Notes: generated by a model from the sequence alone, not told the origin. DNA of 49,723 nt from Bacteroidales bacterium UBA3754 (GCA_002371705.1 DFGI01000032.1:1-49723); one strand, 5' to 3'; positions 34,009 to 43,005 are shown, counted from the stretch's first letter. Translations and numbers: made by a program.

Positions 34009-35852
34009 TGCGAAACAACTTAATACAAATAGTAGGAATTATTATTTTGTCGATGACGGCACTATTCGGATTTTCACAGGAAAACGACAGTGGCAACGAC
34101 AACCAACTTGCATTGTTCTACTACTCGCAAGGCGAATTCGAAAAAGCCGCCGATATGTATCTTGCTTTGTTTCAAAAAACACATTCACAGAACCATTTCG
34201 ACTATTTGATTGACTGCTACAACGAATTGAAATGGTACGACAAAGCCGAAAAAATCACAAACGAGCAAATTCGCCATAATCCGAAATCTTTGTATTACCC
34301 AATAAAACTTGCAGCGATTTACAAAAAAGTTGGAAAAACTAACGATGCTAACGAGATTCTCGACAAAACAGTCAAAAAGGCGAACAAAGATATTGAATCT
34401 TGCCTTGTAGCGGGCGAAGCCTGTATTGAAAACAAATTCGACAGCGTGGCAAAAATCATTTACGAAAATGGATGGAAACGCTTGGAATATAATGGAATCA
34501 TATTTGACAAGCTGACATATATTTATCTCAAACTTGGTGAATATGAACAACTTGTAAATCTGTATATGGATATTCTCAAATTGGATAAATTCAGAGAACA
34601 ATATATAGAAGACCAACTGCAAATTCCTCTGTATGAGAAGAAAAATGAAAAACTACACGATATACTTACCGCACGTTTGGAAAAAGAAATAGATAAAAAC
34701 AAACAAATTAAAACATTTGGTGGCTTGTACCTTTGGATGCAGTTGCAGGAAAAAAATTTTGAACGAGCATATTCCCTTGCAAAAGACATTGATATAGAAG
34801 AAGATAACGATGGTTACAATACGTTTACCGTAGGTGAAGTTGCACTGGAAAACAACGACTACACCAATGCGGCAAAATGCTTTTCGTATGTTGTGCAACA
34901 AGGTCCAATGGGCGACCATTACGAAAAAGCAATGAAAAGCCTGCTTGAAACTTCGTACAACAAACTATTTAAATCAAATCAAAAACCTGAAATACAACAA
35001 ATTGCATCGTTGGAAGAAGACTACAGGAAAGCGATGGACGAAATTGCCGATGCAAAAACCTTGGTGGAAATCATAAAAAATCTCGCACACATTCAGGCGT
35101 TTTATTTGGACAAAACAGACGAGGCAATTGATTTACTCAAACAAAATATTACAAAACCAAATCTTCGTCAGTACAAGAACCAGCTCGAAATGGAACTTGC
35201 TGATATTTATTTGTTTACCGACGACATTTGGGGTGCAAATCTGCAATACGCCTCCATTGCCCTCAACTATAAAAACAACGACATTGGGCATGAAGCCCAA
35301 CTCAAACAAGCCAAAATAGCTTACTACAATGGCAATTTCGAGTACGCAAAAGCCCTGCTCGACGTACTAAAGGGCAGCACCAGCAAGCTCATAGCCAATG
35401 ACGCATTTGAACTCGCCCAACTGATTTCGGACAACACCGCGCTCGACACCTCAACCACGGCAATGGAAATATTCGCCCGAGGCGATTTGCTTCTTGCGCA
35501 AGGCAAAAAAAATGAAGCAATCGCAAGCTACGACTCTATTCCTAAACTATTTCCCGGACATTCGCTCGAAGACGAAATTCTGATGCGGAAAGCCGAAATC
35601 GCACGCTCCGAACACAACGACGAACAAATGATTCAATATTTACAAGAAATAGAAAACCGCTTTTCGTATGAAATATATGCCGACAAAGCAATTTTCACCC
35701 TTGCGGAATATTACGACAATGCTGGCGATACAGAAAAAGCAAAAGAAAAATACAAACGTCTCGTTTTTGAATTTCCCAACAGCATATATTCCGCACCAGC
35801 CAGAAACCGCTATCGCGAATTAGACAAAAAAGAGCCTGCCGTAACTCCCTGA
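34008..35852 (+). CDS. Secreted tetratricopeptide-repeat protein
   Basis: This 614-residue protein has a signal peptide (about 1-24, ending F-G-F-S-Q). It then consists of helical TPR-like repeats from end to end, clear at L-A-L-F-Y-Y-S-Q-G-E-F-E-K-A-A near the start and F-T-L-A-E-Y-Y-D-N-A-G-D-T-E-K-A near the end. It is probably periplasmic and serves as a protein-binding scaffold. It is the last gene of the mutL-rhomboid cluster; a new promoter precedes bamD 125 nt downstream. Several envelope proteins are encoded around it, which fits a role in envelope assembly, but no specific partner can be named. Confidence 0.82.
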   Translation: MRNNLIQIVGIIILSMTALFGFSQENDSGNDNQLALFYYSQGEFEKAADMYLALFQKTHSQNHFDYLIDCYNELKWYDKAEKITNEQIRHNPKSLYYPIKLAAIYKKVGKTNDANEILDKTVKKANKDIESCLVAGEACIENKFDSVAKIIYENGWKRLEYNGIIFDKLTYIYLKLGEYEQLVNLYMDILKLDKFREQYIEDQLQIPLYEKKNEKLHDILTARLEKEIDKNKQIKTFGGLYLWMQLQEKNFERAYSLAKDIDIEEDNDGYNTFTVGEVALENNDYTNAAKCFSYVVQQGPMGDHYEKAMKSLLETSYNKLFKSNQKPEIQQIASLEEDYRKAMDEIADAKTLVEIIKNLAHIQAFYLDKTDEAIDLLKQNITKPNLRQYKNQLEMELADIYLFTDDIWGANLQYASIALNYKNNDIGHEAQLKQAKIAYYNGNFEYAKALLDVLKGSTSKLIANDAFELAQLISDNTALDTSTTAMEIFARGDLLLAQGKKNEAIASYDSIPKLFPGHSLEDEILMRKAEIARSEHNDEQMIQYLQEIENRFSYEIYADKAIFTLAEYYDNAGDTEKAKEKYKRLVFEFPNSIYSAPARNRYRELDKKEPAVTP

Positions 35853-35952
35853 TACAAAGCAGAAAGACTATTTTTCCACATAGTCAACAACTTCATTTTC
35901 AAAAGCGAAAAAATTATTTCATCACTATTTTTCAATGTATAAAAATATTTTG

Positions 35953-35960
35953 TACTTTTG
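35953..35960 (+). promoter_or_regulatory. Putative -7 box for bamD
   Basis: TACTTTTG fits TAnnTTTG, 17 nt upstream of the bamD ATG. A T-rich TTTT near 35928-35932 sits at about the -33 distance but lacks the G. Confidence 0.5.
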
Positions 35961-35977
35961 CCCGTTTCTTATAGCGT

Positions 35978-36760
35978 ATGAAGAAGGTCTTGTTTATACT
36001 AGCCATTATCGCCTGCGTGGGTTGTCAGAGCGAATACCAGAAGCTCTTGAAGTCCGACGACTATGAGGCTGTTTACAACGGCGCGGTGAAATATTTCGAA
36101 GCAAAAGACTACTACAAAAGCTATGAATTGCTTGAAAAAGCACTTCCCGCATATCGTTTAACCGAAAAAGGGGAAAACATCACGATGATGCTTGCAAAAA
36201 GTTACTACGAGGAACAAGACAACCTAATGGCGGCCTACTATTTTGAACGGTTTGTACTGACGTATCCCACAAGCACCCAGTTAGATTATGCGTATTTCTA
36301 CATCGCAAAATGCTACTACAACATTTCGCCTGTGGTGACACTTGACCAAACCTACACTGAAAAGGCAATCCAATCGTTCCAAAACTACATCAACAAGTTT
36401 CCACAAGGCGCATATATCAAGGAAAGCAATGAATGTATTGGCGAATTGCGGTCAAAACTTGAAGAAAAAGCGTACAACAACAGCAAAATATTCTTCAACC
36501 TTGAGGACTACAAAGCAGCAGTAACCGCGCTGAAAAACTGTCTGAAACAATATCCTGATTCAAAATATCGCGAAGAACTGCTCTACCTCACACTCCGCTC
36601 GTCGTTTCTGCTTGCGGAAAACAGCGTTGAGTCGAAAAAAGAGGAACGCTACGATATGGCTATTGACGATTACCACGCATACATCGACGAATATCCAAAC
36701 GGACAATGGTCGAAAGACGCGGAAAAAATATTTTTACAAATCAAAAAAAGAACTCATTAA
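35978..36760 (+). CDS. bamD: Outer-membrane assembly lipoprotein BamD
   Basis: This 260-residue lipoprotein has a signal sequence ending C-V-G-C16, which is the lipidation cysteine. TPR repeats follow (S-Y-E-L-L-E-K-A-L, A-A-Y-Y-F-E-R-F, A-I-Q-S-F-Q-N-Y-I-N-K-F-P-Q, D-D-Y-H-A-Y-I-D-E-Y-P), spaced as in BamD. BamD is the lipoprotein partner of BamA and is needed to fold beta-barrel proteins into the outer membrane. The next gene, 15 nt downstream, is RNA polymerase omega. This bamD-rpoZ-coaBC order is familiar in Bacteroidota (from memory). Confidence 0.92.
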   Translation: MKKVLFILAIIACVGCQSEYQKLLKSDDYEAVYNGAVKYFEAKDYYKSYELLEKALPAYRLTEKGENITMMLAKSYYEEQDNLMAAYYFERFVLTYPTSTQLDYAYFYIAKCYYNISPVVTLDQTYTEKAIQSFQNYINKFPQGAYIKESNECIGELRSKLEEKAYNNSKIFFNLEDYKAAVTALKNCLKQYPDSKYREELLYLTLRSSFLLAENSVESKKEERYDMAIDDYHAYIDEYPNGQWSKDAEKIFLQIKKRTH

Positions 36761-36775
36761 TTTAATTTTATAGAA

Positions 36776-37108
36776 ATGGATTACAAAAAAACAAAAGCAC
36801 CTGCTTCTACGATTACGAGAGACATTGAAACGTTGGAAAAAGGAACCAACAACATCTACGAATCTATTGCAATCATCGCGAAACGCGCTGATCAAATTGA
36901 AACAGATTTGAAGAAAGAGCTCGACTCGAAATTGGAAGAGTTTGCCTCGGTTAACGACACGCTTGAAGAAACATTCGAAAACCGTGAACAAATTGAAATC
37001 TCGAAATTCTACGAAAAACTGCCAAATCCAGTTCTTATGGCAATCCAAGAATTCCTTGAAGACCAAATCTATTTCAGAAAACCAGAAGCTGAAGAAACGG
37101 AAGCGTAA
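36776..37108 (+). CDS. rpoZ: DNA-directed RNA polymerase omega subunit, Bacteroidota type
   Basis: This 110-residue protein begins M-D-Y-K-K-T-K-A-P. It contains N-I-Y-E-S-I-A-I-I-A-K-R-A-D-Q-I, the conserved helix with which omega/Rpb6 clamps the beta' subunit. The tail reads E-N-R-E-Q-I-E-I-S-K-F-Y-E-K-L-P-N-P, typical of Bacteroidota members. It supports assembly of RNA polymerase. It lies between bamD and coaBC, 2 nt before the latter. Confidence 0.92.
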   Translation: MDYKKTKAPASTITRDIETLEKGTNNIYESIAIIAKRADQIETDLKKELDSKLEEFASVNDTLEETFENREQIEISKFYEKLPNPVLMAIQEFLEDQIYFRKPEAEETEA

Positions 37109-37110
37109 CA

Positions 37111-37680
37111 ATGCTTCAAGGCAAACACATATTATTAGGTATAACAGGGAGTATTGCGGCCTACAAAGCCGCAGTTCTCACTCGTTTGCTTATTAAACAA
37201 GGGGCTACCGTAAAAATTGTGATGACTCCATTGGCGAAAGAGTTCATCACGCCAGTAACAATGGCTACACTAAGTAAAAACACAGTGTTGTCGGATTTTT
37301 TCCACCACGACGATGGTAGTTGGAACAGCCACGTGGAACTTGGTTTGTGGGCGGACGCTTTTGTCGTTGCGCCTTGCACTGCCAACACATTGGCGAAAAT
37401 GGCAAACGGCATAGCCGACAACCTTCTTCTCACAACGTATCTTTCGGTGCGTTGTCCCGTTGTGCTTGCACCCGCAATGGACATGGATATGTTTGCACAC
37501 GAAGCAACACAACGCAATATCGCCACTCTTTCGTCTGACGGCGTTTCGTTTATAGAACCAGAGAAAGGTGAACTTGCCAGCGGCCTTGACGGGAAAGGAC
37601 GAATGGCGGAGCCAGAAACCATAGTGAAATGGCTCGGCGATTTTTTTGCAAAAAAAGAATCTCTAAAAAAAAAATTCTAA
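37111..37680 (+). CDS. coaBC: CoaBC, N-terminal part: phosphopantothenoylcysteine decarboxylase domain
   Basis: This 189-codon frame encodes the flavin-dependent decarboxylase (CoaC) half of the bifunctional coenzyme A enzyme. It shows I-L-L-G-I-T-G-S-I-A-A-Y-K, the active-site region S-H-V-E-L-G-L-W-A-D, the flavin-site C-T-A-N-T-L-A-K-M-A-N-G, and P-A-M-D-M-D-M-F. It reads into a run of ten A (37665-37674) and stops at TAA 37678-37680. The ligase half continues in the -1 frame. One extra A in the run, or a -1 frameshift there, would restore a normal single CoaBC protein. Whether the split is real, programmed or a sequencing error cannot be told from this sequence alone. Confidence 0.88.
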   Translation: MLQGKHILLGITGSIAAYKAAVLTRLLIKQGATVKIVMTPLAKEFITPVTMATLSKNTVLSDFFHHDDGSWNSHVELGLWADAFVVAPCTANTLAKMANGIADNLLLTTYLSVRCPVVLAPAMDMDMFAHEATQRNIATLSSDGVSFIEPEKGELASGLDGKGRMAEPETIVKWLGDFFAKKESLKKKF

Positions 37681-38309
37681 TAACAGCGGGACCAACCTAC
37701 GAAGCCATTGACCCAGTGCGGTTTATTGGCAATTATTCCACAGGAAAAATGGGATTCGCAATAGCGGAGGAAGCCGCACAATGCGGTGCCGAGGTAATTC
37801 TTATAGCAGGTCCAGTTCAACTAAAAACCGTGCATCCCAACATTACCAGAATTGATGTAAAATCCGCCCATGAAATGTATGAGACGGCAATCAAACACTT
37901 CCCCACCTGCGACGGCGCAATTCTCAGCGCGGCAGTGGCCGATTTCACTCCTGTTACAAAATACAATATTAAAATAAAAGAGAAACAATCACTTACCATA
38001 GAACTAAAACCAAATCCCGACATTGCACAGGAATTAGGAAAAATCAAACAGAAAAACCAAATTCTTGCAGGGTTCGCCCTCGAAACCAACGATGAATTTG
38101 CCCATGCACAAGGAAAACTTGAACGTAAAAATTTCGATTTCATCGTACTGAATTCCCTTGCTGACAAAGGCGCAGGTTTCGGATACGACACAAATAAAGT
38201 CACCATCATCAAACGAAACGGAGAAACAATTCCCTTCGGACTAAAACCCAAAAAAGAAGTCGCCGCTGATATTATTACAGCTATGAAAAATTGTTTTGCG
38301 AAGAAGTAA
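37629..38309 (+). CDS. coaBC: CoaBC, C-terminal part: phosphopantothenate-cysteine ligase domain (shifted frame)
   Basis: The frame holds the CoaB ligase domain, which joins phosphopantothenate and cysteine. It starts K-K-I-L-I-T-A-G-P-T-Y-E-A-I-D-P-V-R just after the A-run. Further motifs are N-Y-S-T-G-K-M-G, S-A-A-V-A-D-F, L-K-P-N-P-D-I and G-F-A-L-E-T. An in-frame ATG at 37629 gives a 226-residue product, but the 12 residues it adds (A-R-R-F-F-C-K-K-R-I-S) look like a shadow of the other frame. The natural product is therefore more likely the fused protein. It converges with mnmE on the other strand, with only 6 nt between the stops. Confidence 0.85.
   Translation: MARRFFCKKRISKKKILITAGPTYEAIDPVRFIGNYSTGKMGFAIAEEAAQCGAEVILIAGPVQLKTVHPNITRIDVKSAHEMYETAIKHFPTCDGAILSAAVADFTPVTKYNIKIKEKQSLTIELKPNPDIAQELGKIKQKNQILAGFALETNDEFAHAQGKLERKNFDFIVLNSLADKGAGFGYDTNKVTIIKRNGETIPFGLKPKKEVAADIITAMKNCFAKK
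37665..37674 (+). other. A10 homopolymer at the coaBC frame junction
   Basis: Ten consecutive A occur exactly where the two coaBC halves change frame, followed four bases later by the stop of the first half. Such runs favour polymerase slippage, -1 ribosomal slippage (A-AAA-AAA) or sequencing miscounts. Adding one A restores the full reading frame. Confidence 0.85.
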
Positions 38310-38315
38310 CAACAA

Positions 38316-39716
38316 CTACTTGCCCACGCAAAAGTGAGCAAATATGTTTCCTAACATTTCGTCTTCGGAAATCTCACCTGTTATAAGTCCCAGATAATGA
38401 AGAACTTGTCGTAATTCAAGACTAATCAAATCGTTGGTCAGACCATTCTGGAAACCTTCATCTATTGCATGAAGTGAATCCAACGCATGATTCAAAGCTT
38501 CGTAATGACGGAAATTTGTGACAATGGCATCGTCCTGCGAAATGTTGCCTGCATTGACTTCGGCAAGCAGCAGGTTTATCAGATTGTCAATGTTTTCGTG
38601 CGTTTTTGCCGAAATATACACTACTGTATCGTTTTCCGACAGTTCCGAAAAATCCGCTTTCGCCAGATGGCGTTTATAGTCGGGATTCGTGTCTATTTTG
38701 TTGACAATCAAGAAGATTTTCTTGTCGGGCGTATGTTTTTTTATGGTCGAAATGGTTTGTGCCACTAACTGTTTGTCGGAATTTACATCGACCAACACGA
38801 GAATATATGTCGCCTTGTCGATGTTTTCGAAGGTTTTTTGAATGCCGATTCGTTCTATCTCGTTTTCGGTCTCGCGAATTCCTGCCGTGTCGATAAAACG
38901 GAAGGTCACGCCGCCCATCACCATCGTGTCTTCTATCACGTCGCGTGTGGTTCCAGGAATAGACGACACAATTGCCTTGTCTTCGTTGAGCAAGGCGTTG
39001 AGCAACGTGGATTTTCCCACATTCGGCTCGCCTACTATGCACACGGGAACGCCTTGTTTTATGGCATTTCCCAACTTAAACGAGTTCACTAACTTTTCAC
39101 CCCTCCGTGTCAAATCAGCACAAATGTCGGTCAGTTGTTTGCGGTCGGCAAATTCCAAATCTTCCTCGCTAAAGTCAAGTTCCAGCTCCAAAAGCGACAG
39201 AAAATTGAGAAGCACGGCACGCAAATCCTTGAGTTCCTTTGCATAGCCGCCTTTCATCTGCGACATAGCCAAATGGTGCGACGACGCCGAACCCGACGCA
39301 ATCAAATCGGCCACGGCTTCGGCTTGCGACAAATCCATTTTCTTGTTCAGAAATGCCCGCTGGGTAAATTCCCCGGGATGCGCCATTCTTGCTCCGTTTT
39401 GCACCAAAAGACGCAAAATTTCGGTCTGAATATACTGGGAAGCGTGACAGCTGATTTCGGCAGAATCCTCGCCAGTATAGGAATTTGGGGCATTGAATAT
39501 GGAAACCAACACGGAATCCACTACGTTCTTGCCATCAAAAATTTCACCAAAGTGAATTTTGTAGCCTTCGTCCAGCCAATTATCAGACATCTTGAACGGA
39601 CGGAAAATTTTTGCAACAATTTCTTTCGTCTGCGTTCCGCTGACGCGAATCACAGCTATTGCGCCTTTTCCCTGCGCCGTAGCAATCGCACATATTGTAT
39701 TGGATTCAATAATCAT
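38316..39716 (-). CDS. mnmE: tRNA modification GTPase MnmE
   Basis: This 466-residue protein works with MnmG to modify the wobble uridine of certain tRNAs. It has an N-terminal folate-binding domain (starting I-C-A-I-A-T-A-Q-G-K-G-A-I-A-V-I-R-V-S-G), a helical middle, and an inserted G domain with G-E-P-N-V-G-K-S-T, P-G-T-T-R-D, D-T-A-G and N-K-I-D. The C-terminal C-V-G-K carries the functional cysteine. Length and all motifs are normal. It is the last of three tightly spaced minus-strand genes (nadD, LysE-type, mnmE); only 5 nt separate it from the LysE-type gene. Confidence 0.96.
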   Translation of the reverse strand: MIIESNTICAIATAQGKGAIAVIRVSGTQTKEIVAKIFRPFKMSDNWLDEGYKIHFGEIFDGKNVVDSVLVSIFNAPNSYTGEDSAEISCHASQYIQTEILRLLVQNGARMAHPGEFTQRAFLNKKMDLSQAEAVADLIASGSASSHHLAMSQMKGGYAKELKDLRAVLLNFLSLLELELDFSEEDLEFADRKQLTDICADLTRRGEKLVNSFKLGNAIKQGVPVCIVGEPNVGKSTLLNALLNEDKAIVSSIPGTTRDVIEDTMVMGGVTFRFIDTAGIRETENEIERIGIQKTFENIDKATYILVLVDVNSDKQLVAQTISTIKKHTPDKKIFLIVNKIDTNPDYKRHLAKADFSELSENDTVVYISAKTHENIDNLINLLLAEVNAGNISQDDAIVTNFRHYEALNHALDSLHAIDEGFQNGLTNDLISLELRQVLHYLGLITGEISEDEMLGNIFAHFCVGK

Positions 39717-39721
39717 TTCAG

Positions 39722-40387
39722 CTATTTTACCACAGATGGCACGTTTCTGTCGCCAAGTTGTTCATCAACAGGCGCAAACGCATTATAAATGGCAAACAAG
39801 CCAAACAACACGATAATGATGCCTGCTATTTTATTAATATAAAAAATGACCCGTAGTCTGAAATATTTCCGAAATAAATTCACAAACGTGGAAAGAAGAA
39901 ACCAAATGCTAATTGCGCCACAAAAAATTCCAGAAAGAATCATTCCGAGCGACAACACATTATCCTGCACCATGCCAAAGCTGGCAAACACAATACCATA
40001 AAAAATAATTGTCAGTGGATTGGTGATTGTAAGCGCAAACACCGACACAAAATCAGACAACAAATTAGTTTGTTTGTACTTAATTGCTCGCGCTTGTTTT
40101 ATTGTGTTTCGGAAAAACATTCGACAGCCCAAGAAAATCAGAATTACCGCGCCAATCAACATAATGAACATCCGCTGTTCCTGAAAAAAATCAGAAACCA
40201 TCGTCAAGCCAAATCCTGCAATACCTGCGAACAACGTATCGGCAAATGCCGCTCCCAATCCAGAAATAAAGCCCGACAAACGACCTTGTTGCAATGTCCG
40301 TTGAATGCAAAGCACCCCAATCGGTCCCATTGGAATCGAAACGAATAAACCAATTAAAATGCCTTGTATAAACAGCGTAGTCACCAT
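39722..40387 (-). CDS. LysE/RhtB-family amino-acid exporter
   Basis: This 221-residue inner-membrane protein has about six helices. The N-terminus reads F-V-S-I-P-M-G-P-I-G-V-L-C-I-Q-R-T-L, matching the conserved G-P-x-x motif of LysE-type exporters, and then G-F-x-S-G-L-G-A-A-x-A-D. It probably exports amino acids or related compounds. Substrate cannot be assigned. It lies between nadD and mnmE in the same orientation, with 54 nt to nadD. Confidence 0.85.
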   Translation of the reverse strand: MVTTLFIQGILIGLFVSIPMGPIGVLCIQRTLQQGRLSGFISGLGAAFADTLFAGIAGFGLTMVSDFFQEQRMFIMLIGAVILIFLGCRMFFRNTIKQARAIKYKQTNLLSDFVSVFALTITNPLTIIFYGIVFASFGMVQDNVLSLGMILSGIFCGAISIWFLLSTFVNLFRKYFRLRVIFYINKIAGIIIVLFGLFAIYNAFAPVDEQLGDRNVPSVVK

Positions 40388-40441
40388 AGCTTCGTAAAAC
40401 TGTGCAATTATACGATTTTTATATTAAATCTCTACGATAGT

Positions 40442-41017
40442 TCATTTGTAAAAATTCATTTCGTCCAAATATTTCCACGCCTGATGTGGCATAAATCCTT
40501 GAACTTGCTTTCCTTCTTTGATACATTTTCGAATAAAACTCGACGAAATATCCATCAATGGAGCATTTACAATTGTGATATTGGGATTTCCCTGAAACTC
40601 TTGCGGTAACACAAATCCTGGACGCGGATACACATAGAGTTTGTAATTTTCCAAAATTCGCTGGTAATTTTTCCACTTGTTGAACGACTGAAGATTGTCA
40701 CCGCCCATTATCAACGAAAATGTGTAGTTTGGGTATTTATCGGCAAGATGTGCAAGCGTATTTACTGTATAGGAAGGCTGCGGAAGCGAAAATTCTATCG
40801 ACGACGCACGGTAATGCGGCATGTCGTCGATGGCAAGTTCCACCATACGAAGCCGCTGATAATCGTCAAGCAACGAGTTTTTCTCTTTATCGGGATTTTG
40901 CGGAGAAACCACAAACCACAATTCATCCATTGGTGAAAATTCCAGCATATAATTCGCTATCACCAAATGTCCCACGTGAATGGGATTAAATGAGCCAAAA
41001 TACAATCCTACTTCCAT
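40442..41017 (-). CDS. nadD: Nicotinate-nucleotide adenylyltransferase
   Basis: This 191-residue cytoplasmic enzyme transfers AMP from ATP to nicotinate mononucleotide in NAD synthesis. The nucleotidyltransferase signature G-S-F-N-P-I-H-V-G-H starts at residue 8, and the C-terminal I-S-S-S-F-I-R-K motif is present. The ATG follows directly on the T-tract of a strong terminator-like hairpin, leaving no room for a separate leader. The start cannot lie further in, because the signature begins at residue 8. Confidence 0.94.
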   Translation of the reverse strand: MEVGLYFGSFNPIHVGHLVIANYMLEFSPMDELWFVVSPQNPDKEKNSLLDDYQRLRMVELAIDDMPHYRASSIEFSLPQPSYTVNTLAHLADKYPNYTFSLIMGGDNLQSFNKWKNYQRILENYKLYVYPRPGFVLPQEFQGNPNITIVNAPLMDISSSFIRKCIKEGKQVQGFMPHQAWKYLDEMNFYK

Positions 41018-41051
41018 AAAAAAAGCTGCTTATGGTAATCCACAAGCAGCT
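41017..41051 (-). terminator. Strong terminator-like hairpin between zinc-ribbon gene and nadD
   Basis: On the minus strand AGCTGCTT (41051-41044) pairs with AAGCAGCT (41031-41024), followed by seven T and then the nadD ATG. It looks like a standard rho-independent terminator for the zinc-ribbon gene, yet nadD starts at its very end, so some read-through or attenuation may occur. Confidence 0.8.
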
Positions 41052-41070
41052 CTATCATTAGTTTACAAAA

Positions 41071-41859
41071 TTATTCAGCAACAGATTCGGTTTCACCGAA
41101 AGCCAATTCTTTGTCAACAAGAATTCGTCCGCAGTATTCGCACACGATAATTTTCTTGTGGCTCTTAATATCCAATTGTCTTTGTGGTGGAATTTTGTTG
41201 AAACAACCGCCGCATGCGTCACGTTCCACAGTAGCGACAGCAACTCCGTTGCGTGCATTTTTACGAAGGCGGGAATATGCGTTCAACAAACGTTCGTCGA
41301 TTGTACGGGAAATATTTTCCGCCTCAGCCTTCAAGTGGTCTTCTTCAGCTTTGGTTTCGTTTACGATAGTGTTCAACTCGTTTTCTTTTGCCTCCAAATC
41401 AAGTTTACGTTCGTCGTATTTTGCACGGGAATCTTCCAACGCTTTTTTGCGGTTTTCCACATCGTTGGAATATTCACGGATGCGTTTTTCGAACAATTCA
41501 ATGTTCAATTTTTGGAATTCAATTTCCTTTGCTATAGCTTCAAACTCACGACTGTTGCTAACCTTCATCTGGTCAGCCTCATATTTTTTCACCTGAGCTT
41601 GGGCATCCTTTATTTCTTCTTTTTTCGTAACAATATCTTTTTCTTTTTGAGCAATTTCGTCCTGAATTTTCGAGATTCGAGTTTCAAGACCTGCCAATTC
41701 ATCTTCCAAATCCTTTACTTCCAATGGTAGTTCACCACGAAGACGTTGGATTTCGTCAATTTTGGAATCAGCTTCCTGCAATTTGAACAACGATGTTAAT
41801 TTTTGCTCCACTGTTTGCTGAGCCTGCTGAGCCGCAACTTCTGCTTGTTTTTTTGCCAT
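41071..41859 (-). CDS. Coiled-coil protein with C4 zinc ribbon (DUF164/CdsZ-like)
   Basis: This 262-residue protein has a long heptad-repeat coiled coil (about 20-195, rich in Glu, Lys and Ala). A C-terminal zinc ribbon follows, with C-G-G-C and C-E-Y-C as the four metal ligands. Family members are widespread; the role is poorly defined, with nucleic-acid binding often suggested. It starts 1 nt after the stop of the Nif3-like gene and is followed by a strong terminator, so the two form a short operon. Confidence 0.88.
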   Translation of the reverse strand: MAKKQAEVAAQQAQQTVEQKLTSLFKLQEADSKIDEIQRLRGELPLEVKDLEDELAGLETRISKIQDEIAQKEKDIVTKKEEIKDAQAQVKKYEADQMKVSNSREFEAIAKEIEFQKLNIELFEKRIREYSNDVENRKKALEDSRAKYDERKLDLEAKENELNTIVNETKAEEDHLKAEAENISRTIDERLLNAYSRLRKNARNGVAVATVERDACGGCFNKIPPQRQLDIKSHKKIIVCEYCGRILVDKELAFGETESVAE

Positions 41860-41860
41860 C

Positions 41861-42955
41861 TTATATATAGTTTATCGGGTTCGTATTAACCTTTGAAATT
41901 TGGATTGCAAAGTTATAATTTTTTTTGATTAATAAATCATAAAAAAGCTCTTTTGTAAATTGCTCCGATTCATAATGTCCAATATCAGCCAAAACAATCT
42001 TATTTTCGGCACTGAAAAATTCGTGGTATTTCACGTCGGCTGTGATGAAAACATCAGCCCCCGAATGTATCGCATCTTGAATAAGAAAACTTCCCGATCC
42101 GCCACAGACGGCGATTTTCGAGACTGTATCCTTCAATATTTTTGTATGACGAATCGTCCCACAATGAAACGTTTTTTTAATGCGATTGAGAAAATCCTCG
42201 GTTTTTTCTGGCGATGGCAATTCGCCAATCATTCCATCACCGACTTTTGAAAATGAATTTTTTATCGGAAATAAATCGTAGGCAACTTCCTCATACGGAT
42301 GATTTTTTAAAAGATTTGCCACGACCTTGCTTGTGATTTCATTTGGAAAAACAACTTCTATGCGTGTCTCGTTTTCGTGGTGAAATTCTCCTTTTTCGCC
42401 AACGAAAGGATTTGCATTTTCGTTTGCCCGATATGTTCCCGTGCCGTCGGTGTAGAAACTGCATTTGTCATAATTTCCAATGCAGCCAGCGCCCGCCTCG
42501 AACAAAGCGTTTTGCACAATTTCAAAATGATCTTTCGGGACGAATGTCACTAATTTTGTGAGACAATTCGATTTTGGAACAAGTATGTGTTTGTTTTGCA
42601 GTCCGATTTTATCGCAAATCATAGAATTCACCCCAACCGAAACGGAATCCATATTGGTATGACAGGCATAAATGGCTATGTCGTGTTTCAGAGCAAGTTT
42701 CAAACAAATTTCAACATCATTTTTGCCATTGATTTTTTTCAACGACCGAAACACCAACGGATGATGTGAAATTATCAAATCAGCACCACAGTCAATCGCT
42801 TCGAGGATAACTTCGGACGTGACATCCAAACAAATCAACGCCTTTGTCACCTCATCGTCGCGACTGCCAACAATCAATCCTGCATTGTCGTAATCTTCCT
42901 GATACGAAAGTGGCGCAACTGATTCCAACACCGAAATATAATCTTGAACAATCAT
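41861..42955 (-). CDS. Nif3-like dinuclear metal-centre protein
   Basis: This 364-residue protein begins M-I-V-Q-D-Y-I-S-V-L-E-S-V-A-P-L. An upstream in-frame ATG (42997) would add 14 poorly conserved residues and overlap the divergent promoter region, so the start at 42955 is preferred. Metal-ligand regions are I-S-H-H-P-L, C-H-T-N-M-D and H-Y-E-S-E, as in the Nif3/YbgI family. The central insertion (about 125-230) is the CutA-like domain of longer Nif3 proteins, with I-E-V-V-F-P and H-P-Y-E-E-V-A. Members are often labelled GTP cyclohydrolase I type 2, but the true reaction is uncertain. It heads a two-gene operon with the zinc-ribbon protein. Confidence 0.9.
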   Translation of the reverse strand: MIVQDYISVLESVAPLSYQEDYDNAGLIVGSRDDEVTKALICLDVTSEVILEAIDCGADLIISHHPLVFRSLKKINGKNDVEICLKLALKHDIAIYACHTNMDSVSVGVNSMICDKIGLQNKHILVPKSNCLTKLVTFVPKDHFEIVQNALFEAGAGCIGNYDKCSFYTDGTGTYRANENANPFVGEKGEFHHENETRIEVVFPNEITSKVVANLLKNHPYEEVAYDLFPIKNSFSKVGDGMIGELPSPEKTEDFLNRIKKTFHCGTIRHTKILKDTVSKIAVCGGSGSFLIQDAIHSGADVFITADVKYHEFFSAENKIVLADIGHYESEQFTKELFYDLLIKKNYNFAIQISKVNTNPINYI

Positions 42956-42997
42956 AATTAAAATTTTCCAAATGTAGGAATTGTTTTGAAATCTCAT

Positions 42998-43005
42998 TAT
43001 GTTTG
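42998..43005 (+). promoter_or_regulatory. Putative -7 box for the PspC/cinA operon
   Basis: TATGTTTG fits TAnnTTTG and lies 18 nt before the ATG at 43024. It overlaps a possible TTG start at 43003, which argues for the ATG at 43024. Confidence 0.5.
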
